Below, piece by piece: positions 23,550-30,109 of a stretch of 36,311 bases of DNA. This DNA is from Treponema sp. (GTDB lineage Bacteria > Spirochaetota > Spirochaetia > Treponematales > Breznakiellaceae). The stretch spans positions 1 through 36,311 of the forward strand of contig JAIRXH010000053.1 of NCBI GenBank assembly GCA_031268385.1, in the 5' to 3' direction. Made by a program: the position numbers and the translations under genes. The stretch's first letter is position 1. Every line of letters begins with the position of its first letter. The notes beneath the pieces were generated by a model. The model ran no database searches. It was not told the origin of the DNA and worked only from the letters and a program-made list of their open reading frames with translations.

Positions 23550-23580
23550 GCCGAAGACAAAGCACAGTTTTGTCTTCGGC
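23550..23580. other. Perfect 12-base-pair hairpin upstream of tRNA-Glu
   Basis: GCCGAAGACAAA and TTTGTCTTCGGC enclose a 7-base loop and end two bases before the TTGACA of the tRNA promoter. No T-tract follows on either strand. It might insulate the tRNA promoter from upstream reading, or bind a regulator. The 23386-23549 stretch before it shows no gene I can support. Confidence 0.6.
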
Positions 23581-23582
23581 CC

Positions 23583-23612
23583 TTGACACACAGGTCCCGT
23601 CTTTTGTATAGT
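23583..23612 (+). promoter_or_regulatory. Promoter of tRNA-Glu
   Basis: A perfect TTGACA (23583-23588) and TATAGT (23607-23612) are 18 bases apart. The tRNA begins 18 bases after the -10 box. Confidence 0.78.
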
Positions 23613-23630
23613 CATCCGTATCAGACAAAT

Positions 23631-23702
23631 GTCTCCTTCGTCTAGTGGTTAGGACATCGGGTTTTCATCCCGACAACGGGGGTTCAATTCCCCCAGGAGA
23701 TG
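23631..23702 (+). tRNA. tRNA-Glu (anticodon TTC)
   Basis: The cloverleaf is complete. The acceptor is GTCTCCT with AGGAGAT (first pair G-U). The D arm is GTCT/GGAC. The anticodon stem TCGGG/CCCGA encloses TTTTCAT with anticodon TTC. The T arm is GGGGG/CCCCC with loop TTCAATT. The 3' CCA is not encoded. It has its own promoter and terminator. Confidence 0.96.
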
Positions 23703-23706
23703 TAAC

Positions 23707-23731
23707 AAAAAACCGCCACGGGCGGTTTTTT
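23707..23731 (+). terminator. Terminator of tRNA-Glu
   Basis: AAAAAACCGCC and GGCGGTTTTTT form an 11-base-pair stem with an ACG loop, ending in a run of T. It starts five bases after the tRNA. Confidence 0.88.
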
Positions 23732-23737
23732 GTTTGG

Positions 23738-23764
23738 GGAGTTTCACGCAGAGCGTGAAACTCC
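23738..23764. other. Perfect 12-base-pair hairpin
   Basis: GGAGTTTCACGC and GCGTGAAACTCC enclose an AGA loop. It directly follows the tRNA terminator. With no T-tract, it could be a repeat element or a binding site rather than a terminator. Confidence 0.6.
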
Positions 23765-23826
23765 ATAATCCGCCCGCCTGAGGGGGAGTCGAAGGGTTAA
23801 ACCCCGGCCCGGAAGGAGCAAACAGG

Positions 23827-23925
23827 ATGTTTACGAATGGAAGGCGGCTGCCGGAAAAACCGGCGCTACTGCTTCAAACCACATTTCCCGAAACTGACCG
23901 GGTTTTGGGAAATGCTCCACAATGA
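23827..23925 (+). CDS. Possible small ORF, 32 residues
   Basis: ATG at 23827 has AAGGAG 8 bases upstream, better than several real genes here. It reads MFTNGRRLPEKPALLLQ and on to a TGA at 23923-23925. The peptide has no recognisable motif. A 13-base-pair hairpin (23882-23914) lies inside it. It could be a small protein or chance. I give it low weight. Confidence 0.25.
   Translation: MFTNGRRLPEKPALLLQTTFPETDRVLGNAPQ
23882..23914. other. Hairpin inside the small ORF region
   Basis: CATTTCCCGAAAC and GTTTTGGGAAATG pair over 13 positions with one G-U, closing a 7-base loop. It sits downstream of the minus-strand kinase gene and may contribute to ending that transcript. Confidence 0.5.
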
Positions 23926-23926
23926 G

Positions 23927-23947
23927 AAAAAACGGGGGCCGCTTTTT
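23927..23947 (-). terminator. Terminator of the CheA-like kinase gene
   Basis: On the minus strand AAAAAGCGG and CCGTTTTTT pair around CCC and run into a T-tract. The stem overlaps the stop codon of the kinase gene. Confidence 0.6.
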
Positions 23948-25952
23948 ATGAAACGGCCTTGTGAAGGCGCGTCTGCTCCAGATCGAGGGGAATGAAAATG
24001 TTGAAAACGGTTCCCCTTCCCGGTTCGGTCTGCAGTTTGATGGAGCCGTGAAGATCCCCTATCCTTTCCTTGACAAGGTTGAGCCCTATACCGCGGCCGG
24101 CGTGAAGATCCGCCTCTTCGGCCGTGCTGAATCCGGGGGCGAAGATCATCTGCAGGAGGCGGTTATTGCTCAGGGGCTTATCCGTGTCCTTTATCATATT
24201 GAGGCTTTGGGCCTTCTGTCGAATCTTCCCGAAATCAAGGCCCCTGCCGTCATCGGCAAGTCTTATGTAAATTTTGCTGTCCTTGTACTTTATGGAAAGC
24301 CGTATGCTTCCTTCGGCTTTTTTGCCCAGGGAACTTCTTTCTTCGGGGGACTCAATGCCGTGATACACGGAGTTACGCACCAGTTGTGTAAGCACTTCCT
24401 TTATGATCCGCCGGGGGCCGTATTCCAGAACAATCCCGTCAAGCTCGTCCACGACAAATTTGACCCGTTTGTCAAGCGCGGTGGAAGCCTTCTCGCAGGC
24501 CTTTGTCAGGGTCTCCACAAGAACATACCTGTCCTGCCTGCGGCTTTCGCCGAGCCCCACTTTGAAGGCCTGAATCTTTTCGATGGTTTCGCGGAATTTG
24601 TCCTTTTCCTTCATGATTTTTTCAAGTTCCACGGTAATATGCAGAATTTCCTCAAAGGAAACATCGTCCTTGTCGCGCACGGTCTTTATATTCGATTCCA
24701 GTTCATGAAGCTTGCCGCTGAAATTTTCCAGCCCCAGGATAAGGGCGTTTGATTTGACCGCGTGAACGGACTGGTAAATGTCTATCATCACCTCGTGGGC
24801 GGAAAGCTTCTTGTTTTTCAGCACGTCGTTGATGCGCTCAAACTCGTATTCGGTATCTTCGATAAAATCGTTGAATACCCTGGGCTCCACCTGGACAACC
24901 TCAAAGAGCGAGCGCATCTCCGCTTCACGTTTGAGTTCTTCCTCGTCAAGCCGCTTCTGCAGCTGTTTCGCTGTGGTAACATCCTCAAGGGTTCCCAGAA
25001 TAAAATACTCGTCATTGCCCCGGTCTATTGTGGCAAAACTGCTGCGGAGGATTTTTTCGGCGCCGTCGATCTCGTTCACATAGGCAAACTCGGAAATGGG
25101 ATTAATCTCTTCCAGCATCTTCGCTTCAAAGGAACGCTTCAACACCATGGTAAAGTAGTCTTCAAGGGTATCCCGTTCCTTTGCCGTAACGGAAGAAGAC
25201 AGGATGTCGGGGAATTTTCTCCCCTGCAGTTCATCCAGGGACAAAACATCTTCCAGGGCCTTTGAATAGGCCGGCTGGATGCGGTATTCATTGTCCATAA
25301 GAAAGAGGCCGACCTTGAGGTTGTCCTTCATAACGGCGATCTCGTCCCGTTCGGTTTTCAATTCCTTCGTAAGCTGTTTAACCCAGCGGTCTTTGAGCAC
25401 CCGTATCTGTTCGTAGACGATGGTCAGCACCAGAACCAGAATATACACGGCGATAATACGCAGGGCTATGGGAGGAGTGTAATTGAACCCCGCGAGGCCG
25501 GAAACAAAGGTGGCCGCCGCGATTCCCCCCAGAAGCAGCCCCGACAGGAGGAGGCCGACTTTCATCCCCAGAATAAAAACGGCAAGAATGGGATACGCGT
25601 AAATCCACAATCCGGCAAAGCCCTGCTCGCCGCCGCTTGCGACAAGAAAGGCGCACAGCCCGCAGAAAGGCGCCATGGGAATAAGCCCCGATATGACAAA
25701 GGGAACTTTTGTTCTGAGAAGGAATATGACGGTAATACAGGCGGCCCCAAGGACAATATCTATGATGCCCCGTACAATATTGCCTTCGAGTATAACGGTA
25801 ATTCCGAAGCTGACAAGAAAAGACGCCCCAAAAGCAAGCGCCACGTTGTAGATGACATAGCGCAGCATATCTTCCAGCACCGCTTCGGCGCGGGGATTTT
25901 CGAATTTATCGCTTGTAAGGAGACGTAATATTCTGTCGCCTTTTTTTGTCAT
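23946..25952 (-). CDS. Membrane sensor kinase: 6TM, PAS, HPt and CheA-type ATPase
   Basis: The 668-residue protein has six hydrophobic segments at about 34-182, a linker helix, and a PAS-like domain (about 205-330). An HPt domain follows with phosphorylatable His397 in QSVHAVKSNALILG. After a helical region (about 435-465) comes a CheA-type ATPase domain: N-box QLVRNSVYHGIE (Asn527), G1 LADDGRGLD (Asp568), FAPGFST and GRGIGLNLVK. There is no CheW-like domain and no P2 domain. It therefore looks like a CheA core moved onto a membrane sensor, with phosphate passing from His397 to the CheY encoded two genes upstream. GGGAGG lies 12 bases before the start, which is 3 bases from the cheX stop. The signal sensed is unknown. 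Confidence 0.88.
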   Translation of the reverse strand: MTKKGDRILRLLTSDKFENPRAEAVLEDMLRYVIYNVALAFGASFLVSFGITVILEGNIVRGIIDIVLGAACITVIFLLRTKVPFVISGLIPMAPFCGLCAFLVASGGEQGFAGLWIYAYPILAVFILGMKVGLLLSGLLLGGIAAATFVSGLAGFNYTPPIALRIIAVYILVLVLTIVYEQIRVLKDRWVKQLTKELKTERDEIAVMKDNLKVGLFLMDNEYRIQPAYSKALEDVLSLDELQGRKFPDILSSSVTAKERDTLEDYFTMVLKRSFEAKMLEEINPISEFAYVNEIDGAEKILRSSFATIDRGNDEYFILGTLEDVTTAKQLQKRLDEEELKREAEMRSLFEVVQVEPRVFNDFIEDTEYEFERINDVLKNKKLSAHEVMIDIYQSVHAVKSNALILGLENFSGKLHELESNIKTVRDKDDVSFEEILHITVELEKIMKEKDKFRETIEKIQAFKVGLGESRRQDRYVLVETLTKACEKASTALDKRVKFVVDELDGIVLEYGPRRIIKEVLTQLVRNSVYHGIESPEERSSLGKKAEGSIRLSIKYKDSKIYIRLADDGRGLDFGKIRQKAQSLNMIKDTDKPLSNNRLLQMIFAPGFSTAEEADLHAGRGIGLNLVKERIGDLHGSIKLQTEPGRGTVFNIFIPLDLEQTRLHKAVS

Positions 25953-25955
25953 GAA

Positions 25956-26435
25956 TCAAAGTCCTCCCTTGACCGCCTCAATGGCAATGGAGAGTGTAAA
26001 GACGCTGTCGTCAAAAATGGTAAAGGGAATGCAGATGATCCGCGCCTGGGAATTGGGCCATTTGATGGAATGTTCTTTCCCTTCCACGATGGTAGGCAGG
26101 GAGATGACCAGCCGGAAACTCTCTTCCAGCCCCTTTTTGGCGTTTCCCGCGATGATGTTGACAATCTCCCCTATGGCGTCCACTACCTCGGTATCAAGCT
26201 GGGTATGGCTGGAACCGGTAAGGATGGCCGTAAGCCTCATCGCCAGTTCCTTTTTCATGGAAATAACGACCGCCCCCCGGGCCTCCCCGGTAAGGCCGAT
26301 TACCGCGGAAATGTCCCATTCGTTGATAGTATTCGTTTCCGCAAAATACGGACGATCTTCCTTGAGTTCGGCCCCCACAAATTCCTTGAAAACATTCTTG
26401 CACACGTCTATGAACGGCTGTATATATTTTTCCAC
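25956..26435 (-). CDS. cheX: CheX-type phosphatase of CheY-P
   Basis: CheX removes phosphate from phospho-CheY in spirochaete chemotaxis. The 159-residue frame begins with a GTG at 26435 (VEKYIQPFID), preceded by AGGGGG at 6 bases. The longer frame from 26543 has no supporting ribosome site and overlaps cheY. The family's acidic/amide catalytic pair is present in DAIGEIVNIIAGNAKKG (Glu90, Asn93). It sits between cheY and the kinase, so it most likely resets this CheY. Confidence 0.88.
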   Translation of the reverse strand: MEKYIQPFIDVCKNVFKEFVGAELKEDRPYFAETNTINEWDISAVIGLTGEARGAVVISMKKELAMRLTAILTGSSHTQLDTEVVDAIGEIVNIIAGNAKKGLEESFRLVISLPTIVEGKEHSIKWPNSQARIICIPFTIFDDSVFTLSIAIEAVKGGL

Positions 26436-26445
26436 AGCAATCCCC

Positions 26446-26814
26446 CTATATTGTAATTTTGGACATTTTCTCCGCGAAAATCTTTTCGTTGACGGGCTTG
26501 ATGATATAATCGGTAGCGCCGTTTTTGAGCGCCTCAATGACATTGTACTTGGCAGCCTCGCTTGTCACCATAATAATGGGCAGATTTTTATACTGTTCCA
26601 TGGCGCGCACTTTTTTCAGAAAATCAATACCGGAAAGTTCCGGCATGTTCCAGTCAAGCAGCACCAGGTGAACCTGATTGTCCGCAAGCATATCCAGCGC
26701 CTCCCTGCCGTTTCCCGCTTCCAGAAACTGACAGAGAATTTTTAACTGGGAAAAGGTATTTTTTACGATATTACGCATGATGCGTGAATCATCAACAACC
26801 AGAACCGTTTTCAT
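26446..26814 (-). CDS. cheY: CheY-like single-domain response regulator
   Basis: The 122-residue receiver domain has VVDDSR (Asp8, Asp9), phosphoacceptor Asp54 in LLDWNMP, Thr in IIMVTSEA and Lys in YIIKPVN. There is no output domain, so it acts by binding a partner. GGAGG lies 8 bases before the ATG at 26814. A frame starting at 26889 would read through the palindromic repeat and is rejected. First gene of the cheY-cheX-kinase operon. Confidence 0.93.
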   Translation of the reverse strand: MKTVLVVDDSRIMRNIVKNTFSQLKILCQFLEAGNGREALDMLADNQVHLVLLDWNMPELSGIDFLKKVRAMEQYKNLPIIMVTSEAAKYNVIEALKNGATDYIIKPVNEKIFAEKMSKITI

Positions 26815-26845
26815 CCCTGATCCCTCCTTTATAAATATGGAACGG

Positions 26846-26885
26846 TTCAAAAATCCGGCAGTCCGAAGGGACTGTGATTTTGAGA
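26846..26885. repeat. 40-base palindromic repeat, copy 2
   Basis: It shares about 35 of 40 bases with 23346-23385. Here the inner stem CAGTCC/GGACTG is perfect. It lies about 30 bases upstream of the cheY ATG, so it may be in the cheY leader. Confidence 0.8.
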
Positions 26886-27176
26886 CCATCTTTTATCTTA
26901 TATTATCATAGAGTTGAAAAACGACGCAAGACAGATCGGCAATTTATGTTCTGGAAAGAATGTAACCACCGGCCTTAGGGGCAACAGGGAAAAGGACGAA
27001 ACAGAAGTGAAAACGGGACTGCCGGAGACAGGCAAAGTCCACTTGTTTTTACCGGCAAAATACCGCATAATAAGGCCGGCATCAAAACCCGGTTGGCGCG
27101 CGGACGCTGCCTTCGGAAAAATGACGCCGGGAAAACAGGCCGGAAACGCGGTTTCCCCAAAAAATCCAGGACTGTC
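26886..27176. other. Intergenic region between cheY and the cyclase gene
   Basis: The left end (26890-26915) is AT-rich and could hold promoters for cheY (minus) and perhaps the cyclase (plus), but no box pair is convincing. An open frame on the plus strand from a TTG at 26914 has no ribosome site or motif, and I do not call it a gene. Confidence 0.5.
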
Positions 27177-27206
27177 CTTTCAAAACTGAAATTTTGAAAG
27201 GGCCTC
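27177..27206 (+). repeat. Leader hairpin repeat, copy 2 (upstream of the cyclase)
   Basis: CTTTCAAAA and TTTTGAAAG form a 9-base-pair stem followed by GGCCTC, ending 11 bases before the cyclase ATG. It matches the ppdK leader (minus strand, 6407 to 6378) at about 25 of 30 bases, same length and same orientation to the gene. Confidence 0.7.
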
Positions 27207-27217
27207 GGGTCTTCCGT

Positions 27218-27919
27218 ATGGCTGTTTCGGATACCGGCGCCAGTGAGCAGCCGGTCGAACTGGATATATCTTCCCTCATGGCGTTAAAAAAAATGCCGGT
27301 GGACATTTTTGACGGAATTTATGTGGGAGAAGTCAAAACCGAAGCCCTGACCCTGTGCATTGACATACGCCATTTCAGCAAATTTCTCCGCGACAACGAC
27401 GAGACCGCCGTTTTTACCCTGATAAAGGAATTTACCTCCAACTTTCTCTCCTGCGTGAACCAGTTCGGGTATAACTGTTCGTATTACAAACTCGTCGGAG
27501 ACGGGGCCATAGTTATTTGGGATACGTCGACGGACGGCAACATAAAAGAGGCCCTCCTGGTATTCGACTCCTTTACGGATTTCTCCAATGAATACCTTTT
27601 TGCCTCATACCCGGATCTGGGGCTGGCCGGGGCGCTGGTTCTGGAGAAGGTTTTCAAATACGAAATTTCCGCCGAAACGTCGGGGTTGAAATACCGCGAC
27701 TATGTCGGGTACGGCATCAACCTTGCCTGCCGCCTGCAGACCCTCGCGAAAAAAGACGAGCTTATCCTCAACTCGCGTCTTGTACAGGACGGCCGCATCC
27801 CCCATGAGACACAAAAATCAAAACAAACCCACATGCAGTTTCTAAAGGGCATGCGTGAAGAAGACAGAACCGCGCTCTACCTCTACAGACATACGGACCC
27901 GCAGGGCAGAATGGATTAA
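27218..27919 (+). CDS. Class III nucleotidyl cyclase, probably adenylate cyclase
   Basis: The 233-residue soluble protein is almost only a cyclase homology domain. Both metal aspartates are present (Asp49 in LCIDIRHFSKFL, Asp95 in KLVGDGAIVIW). The base-selecting Lys91 and Asp161 (YRDYVGYG) fit ATP use. The transition-state Asn168 and Arg172 occur in GINLACRLQTLAKK. A 35-residue N-terminal segment has no known domain. I use ATG 27218; a TTG at 27194 lies inside the leader hairpin and is not credible. There is only a weak GGG upstream, in the hairpin tail. It stands divergent to the cheY-cheX-kinase operon. Product (cAMP) is inferred from residues. Confidence 0.82.
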   Translation: MAVSDTGASEQPVELDISSLMALKKMPVDIFDGIYVGEVKTEALTLCIDIRHFSKFLRDNDETAVFTLIKEFTSNFLSCVNQFGYNCSYYKLVGDGAIVIWDTSTDGNIKEALLVFDSFTDFSNEYLFASYPDLGLAGALVLEKVFKYEISAETSGLKYRDYVGYGINLACRLQTLAKKDELILNSRLVQDGRIPHETQKSKQTHMQFLKGMREEDRTALYLYRHTDPQGRMD

Positions 27920-27930
27920 CGCGCGGACAA

Positions 27931-27952
27931 TCGCGCTTTCCCAAAAGCGCGA
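27931..27952. terminator. Hairpin between the cyclase and ftsH
   Basis: TCGCGCTTT and AAAGCGCGA form a perfect 9-base-pair stem with a CCCA loop between two converging genes. There is no T-tract, but position and symmetry fit a two-way transcript end. Confidence 0.6.
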
Positions 27953-27957
27953 GCACG

Positions 27958-29982
27958 CTACGGAATCAGCGCGCTTTGCAAAGGCGGCAGTTGTTCCGGC
28001 TTTGCGGAAGACGCCGGCCGCGGCGCCAGGCCGCCTGTCAGTTCCCTGAATTCCTTTTCGTCCAGGGTTTCCTTTTCAAGAAGAAGGCCCGCGATCTTTT
28101 CAAGCAGGCTCCTGTTTTCCGTGAGTTTTCCCTTTGCCAGAATGTAGCGTTCTTCCACCGTGCGGGCAATCTCCTCGTCAATATACTGCTGGGTTGCCTC
28201 GGAATATTCGCGGTGGAATACCGGCTCCTGAAGCTGGGTTCCCATCATGCCCGTCCCGCGCTGGGTCAGGGCCACATGCCTGAAACGGCCGCTCATGCCG
28301 TAGTCGGTGATCATCTTCCTTGCTATATCCGTCGCCTTGGTAAGATCGTTGGCTGCGCCGGTGGAAATTTCGCCCAGAACAAGATCCTCGGCGGCGCGGC
28401 CGCCCATGAGCACGTCGATGCGGCCCAAGAGTTCTTCTTCGGTAACGATGTAGCGGTCCTCAACCGGCATCTGGAGGGTATAGCCCAAGGCGCCGAAACC
28501 GCGGGGAACAATTGAAATCTTCTGCACCGGATCGGAGCGCGGGGTAAGGGCGGCTATCAGCGCGTGGCCTGTTTCGTGATACGCTATTACCCGGCGCACC
28601 TCGTCCGACATGACGCGGTTTTTTTTCTGAAGCCCCGCCACGGTCTTTTCGATGGCCTCCTCGAAGTCCTTCTGGGACACCAGCTGCCGGCCCCCGCGAA
28701 CGGCGAGCAGCGCCGCCTCGTTGACGATGTTGGCAAGATCCGCACCGACAAAGCCGGAGGTTCCCCGTGCCACGGCGGCAAGATCGACCTGGGGGGAAAG
28801 TTTAACCGCCTTTGAATGAATGCGGAGTATTTCTTCCCTGCCCTTGAGATCGGGCCTGTCCACCAGAACCTGCCTGTCAAAGCGGCCGGGACGCAGAAGC
28901 GCAGGATCCAGCACGTCGGGCCTGTTGGTGGCCGCCAGTATGATGAGGCCGCTTGTGGCGTCAAAGCCGTCCATTTCAACAAGCAGCTGATTCAGCGTCT
29001 GCTCGCGTTCGTCGTTTCCCCCCGCCATGTTGTTGATGCGGCTCTTGCCTATGGCGTCAAGCTCGTCGATAAAAATAATGCAGGGCGCCTTGTCGCGCGC
29101 CTGCTTGAAAAGATCCCGCACCCGCGCCGCGCCGACGCCGACAAACATTTCCACAAAATCCGCGCCGCTCATGCGGAAAAACGAGACCTCCGCCTCCCCC
29201 GCCACGGCCCTGGCAAGGAGGGTCTTCCCCGTTCCCGGAGGCCCTACCAGCAGCACCCCCTTGGGGATCTTTCCGCCTATATCGGTGTACTTCCGGGGAT
29301 TTTTGAGAAAATCAACCACCTCGACAAGCTCTTCCTTGGCCTCGTCCACGCCCGCCACATCGTTAAAGCGGGTAACAATATCCCCCTCGGCGACTATTAC
29401 CGCCTTGTTCTGGCCCACCGAAAGCACATTGCCCCCCATATTGCCCAGCCGTTTCATGAAGAAACGCCAGATGAAGATGAAGAAGGCAATGGGAAGCACC
29501 CAACTGAAGATGATGTTGAGTATAGTGCTTCCTTCCCGCGAAACCGCGTAATAATTGACGCCCTTTTCGTCCATCAGACTGATGATACCCGGATCGTTAA
29601 GAGGCACGGTCCGGTACACCGCTTCAGGCTGCGCATAGCCCCCCCTGAAAGGCGGCGGATTCTGGCGGGCGGTGGAACCCCGGTTAAGGGCGGTAGCGGT
29701 AAAGCCGGTATAATAGGCATCGGTCATTTCCACCCGTTTGATCTCGCCGTTTGCGATCTTCGTCTTGAATTCGGAAAAATCTATGGTGGGATTTACCCTG
29801 CTGAGGAACACATAATTGAAAAGACTCAGGCCTATGATAAGAACAAGGATATATACGATGGAAAATTTCCACCCGCCAAAGGGCTTTAAATCCGGCAGTT
29901 TGGGACCGCCAAAGGGAAAACGGGGACCATCCTGATTCGGTTTTTTCCCTTTTTGGGGATCTTTGGGCCTGAAATCGCTCAT
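27958..29982 (-). CDS. ftsH: ATP-dependent zinc metalloprotease FtsH
   Basis: FtsH is a membrane-anchored hexamer that unfolds and degrades membrane and regulatory proteins. The 674 residues show TM1 (about 40-60), a periplasmic region of about 90 residues and TM2 (about 153-176). The AAA module has Walker A GPPGTGKT (247-254), Walker B IIFIDELD (302-309) and the second region of homology around [20 protein letters not shown]. The protease site is HETGH (469-473). The N-terminus is a Pro/Lys-rich extension of about 38 residues. I take the ATG at 29982, with GGAGGAG upstream. A TTG at 29985 is adjacent but less likely. The C-terminal tail is Pro-rich. It is transcribed away from galK. Confidence 0.97.
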   Translation of the reverse strand: MSDFRPKDPQKGKKPNQDGPRFPFGGPKLPDLKPFGGWKFSIVYILVLIIGLSLFNYVFLSRVNPTIDFSEFKTKIANGEIKRVEMTDAYYTGFTATALNRGSTARQNPPPFRGGYAQPEAVYRTVPLNDPGIISLMDEKGVNYYAVSREGSTILNIIFSWVLPIAFFIFIWRFFMKRLGNMGGNVLSVGQNKAVIVAEGDIVTRFNDVAGVDEAKEELVEVVDFLKNPRKYTDIGGKIPKGVLLVGPPGTGKTLLARAVAGEAEVSFFRMSGADFVEMFVGVGAARVRDLFKQARDKAPCIIFIDELDAIGKSRINNMAGGNDEREQTLNQLLVEMDGFDATSGLIILAATNRPDVLDPALLRPGRFDRQVLVDRPDLKGREEILRIHSKAVKLSPQVDLAAVARGTSGFVGADLANIVNEAALLAVRGGRQLVSQKDFEEAIEKTVAGLQKKNRVMSDEVRRVIAYHETGHALIAALTPRSDPVQKISIVPRGFGALGYTLQMPVEDRYIVTEEELLGRIDVLMGGRAAEDLVLGEISTGAANDLTKATDIARKMITDYGMSGRFRHVALTQRGTGMMGTQLQEPVFHREYSEATQQYIDEEIARTVEERYILAKGKLTENRSLLEKIAGLLLEKETLDEKEFRELTGGLAPRPASSAKPEQLPPLQSALIP

Positions 29983-30065
29983 CAATATGCTCCTCCGGAG
30001 AGATACGCCATTCCCCGTGGGAACATCCGTAACCCGGCACGGGTTTTTGAAGCTCCCCTATTACT

Positions 30066-30094
30066 AATATCTATCTTTTGAAGGGATATTTCAA
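30066..30094 (-). promoter_or_regulatory. Possible promoter of ftsH
   Basis: On the minus strand TTGAAA (30089-30094) and GATATT (30066-30071) are 17 bases apart, giving a leader of about 77 bases. A small hairpin AACCCG/CGGGTT (30031-30045) lies in that leader. On the plus strand TATACT (30095-30100) sits 9 bases before the galK ATG. Confidence 0.45.
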
Positions 30095-30109
30095 TATACT
30101 GCCGCTATC

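Noticed and set aside
23425..23628. Minus-strand open frames between the HEAT-repeat gene and tRNA-Glu
   Set aside because: They cross a perfect hairpin and the tRNA promoter and have no motif or ribosome site.
26914..27189. Plus-strand 91-codon frame from a TTG
   Set aside because: No ribosome site or motif, and it runs into the leader hairpin of the cyclase. Composition is unlike neighbouring genes.
28816..29889. Plus-strand open frame opposite ftsH
   Set aside because: Antisense to Walker and TM regions of ftsH, with no independent signals.
29880..29905. Third copy of the 40-base palindrome core (AATCCGGCAGT)
   Set aside because: The match is limited to about 11 bases inside ftsH coding sequence and lacks the paired arms.
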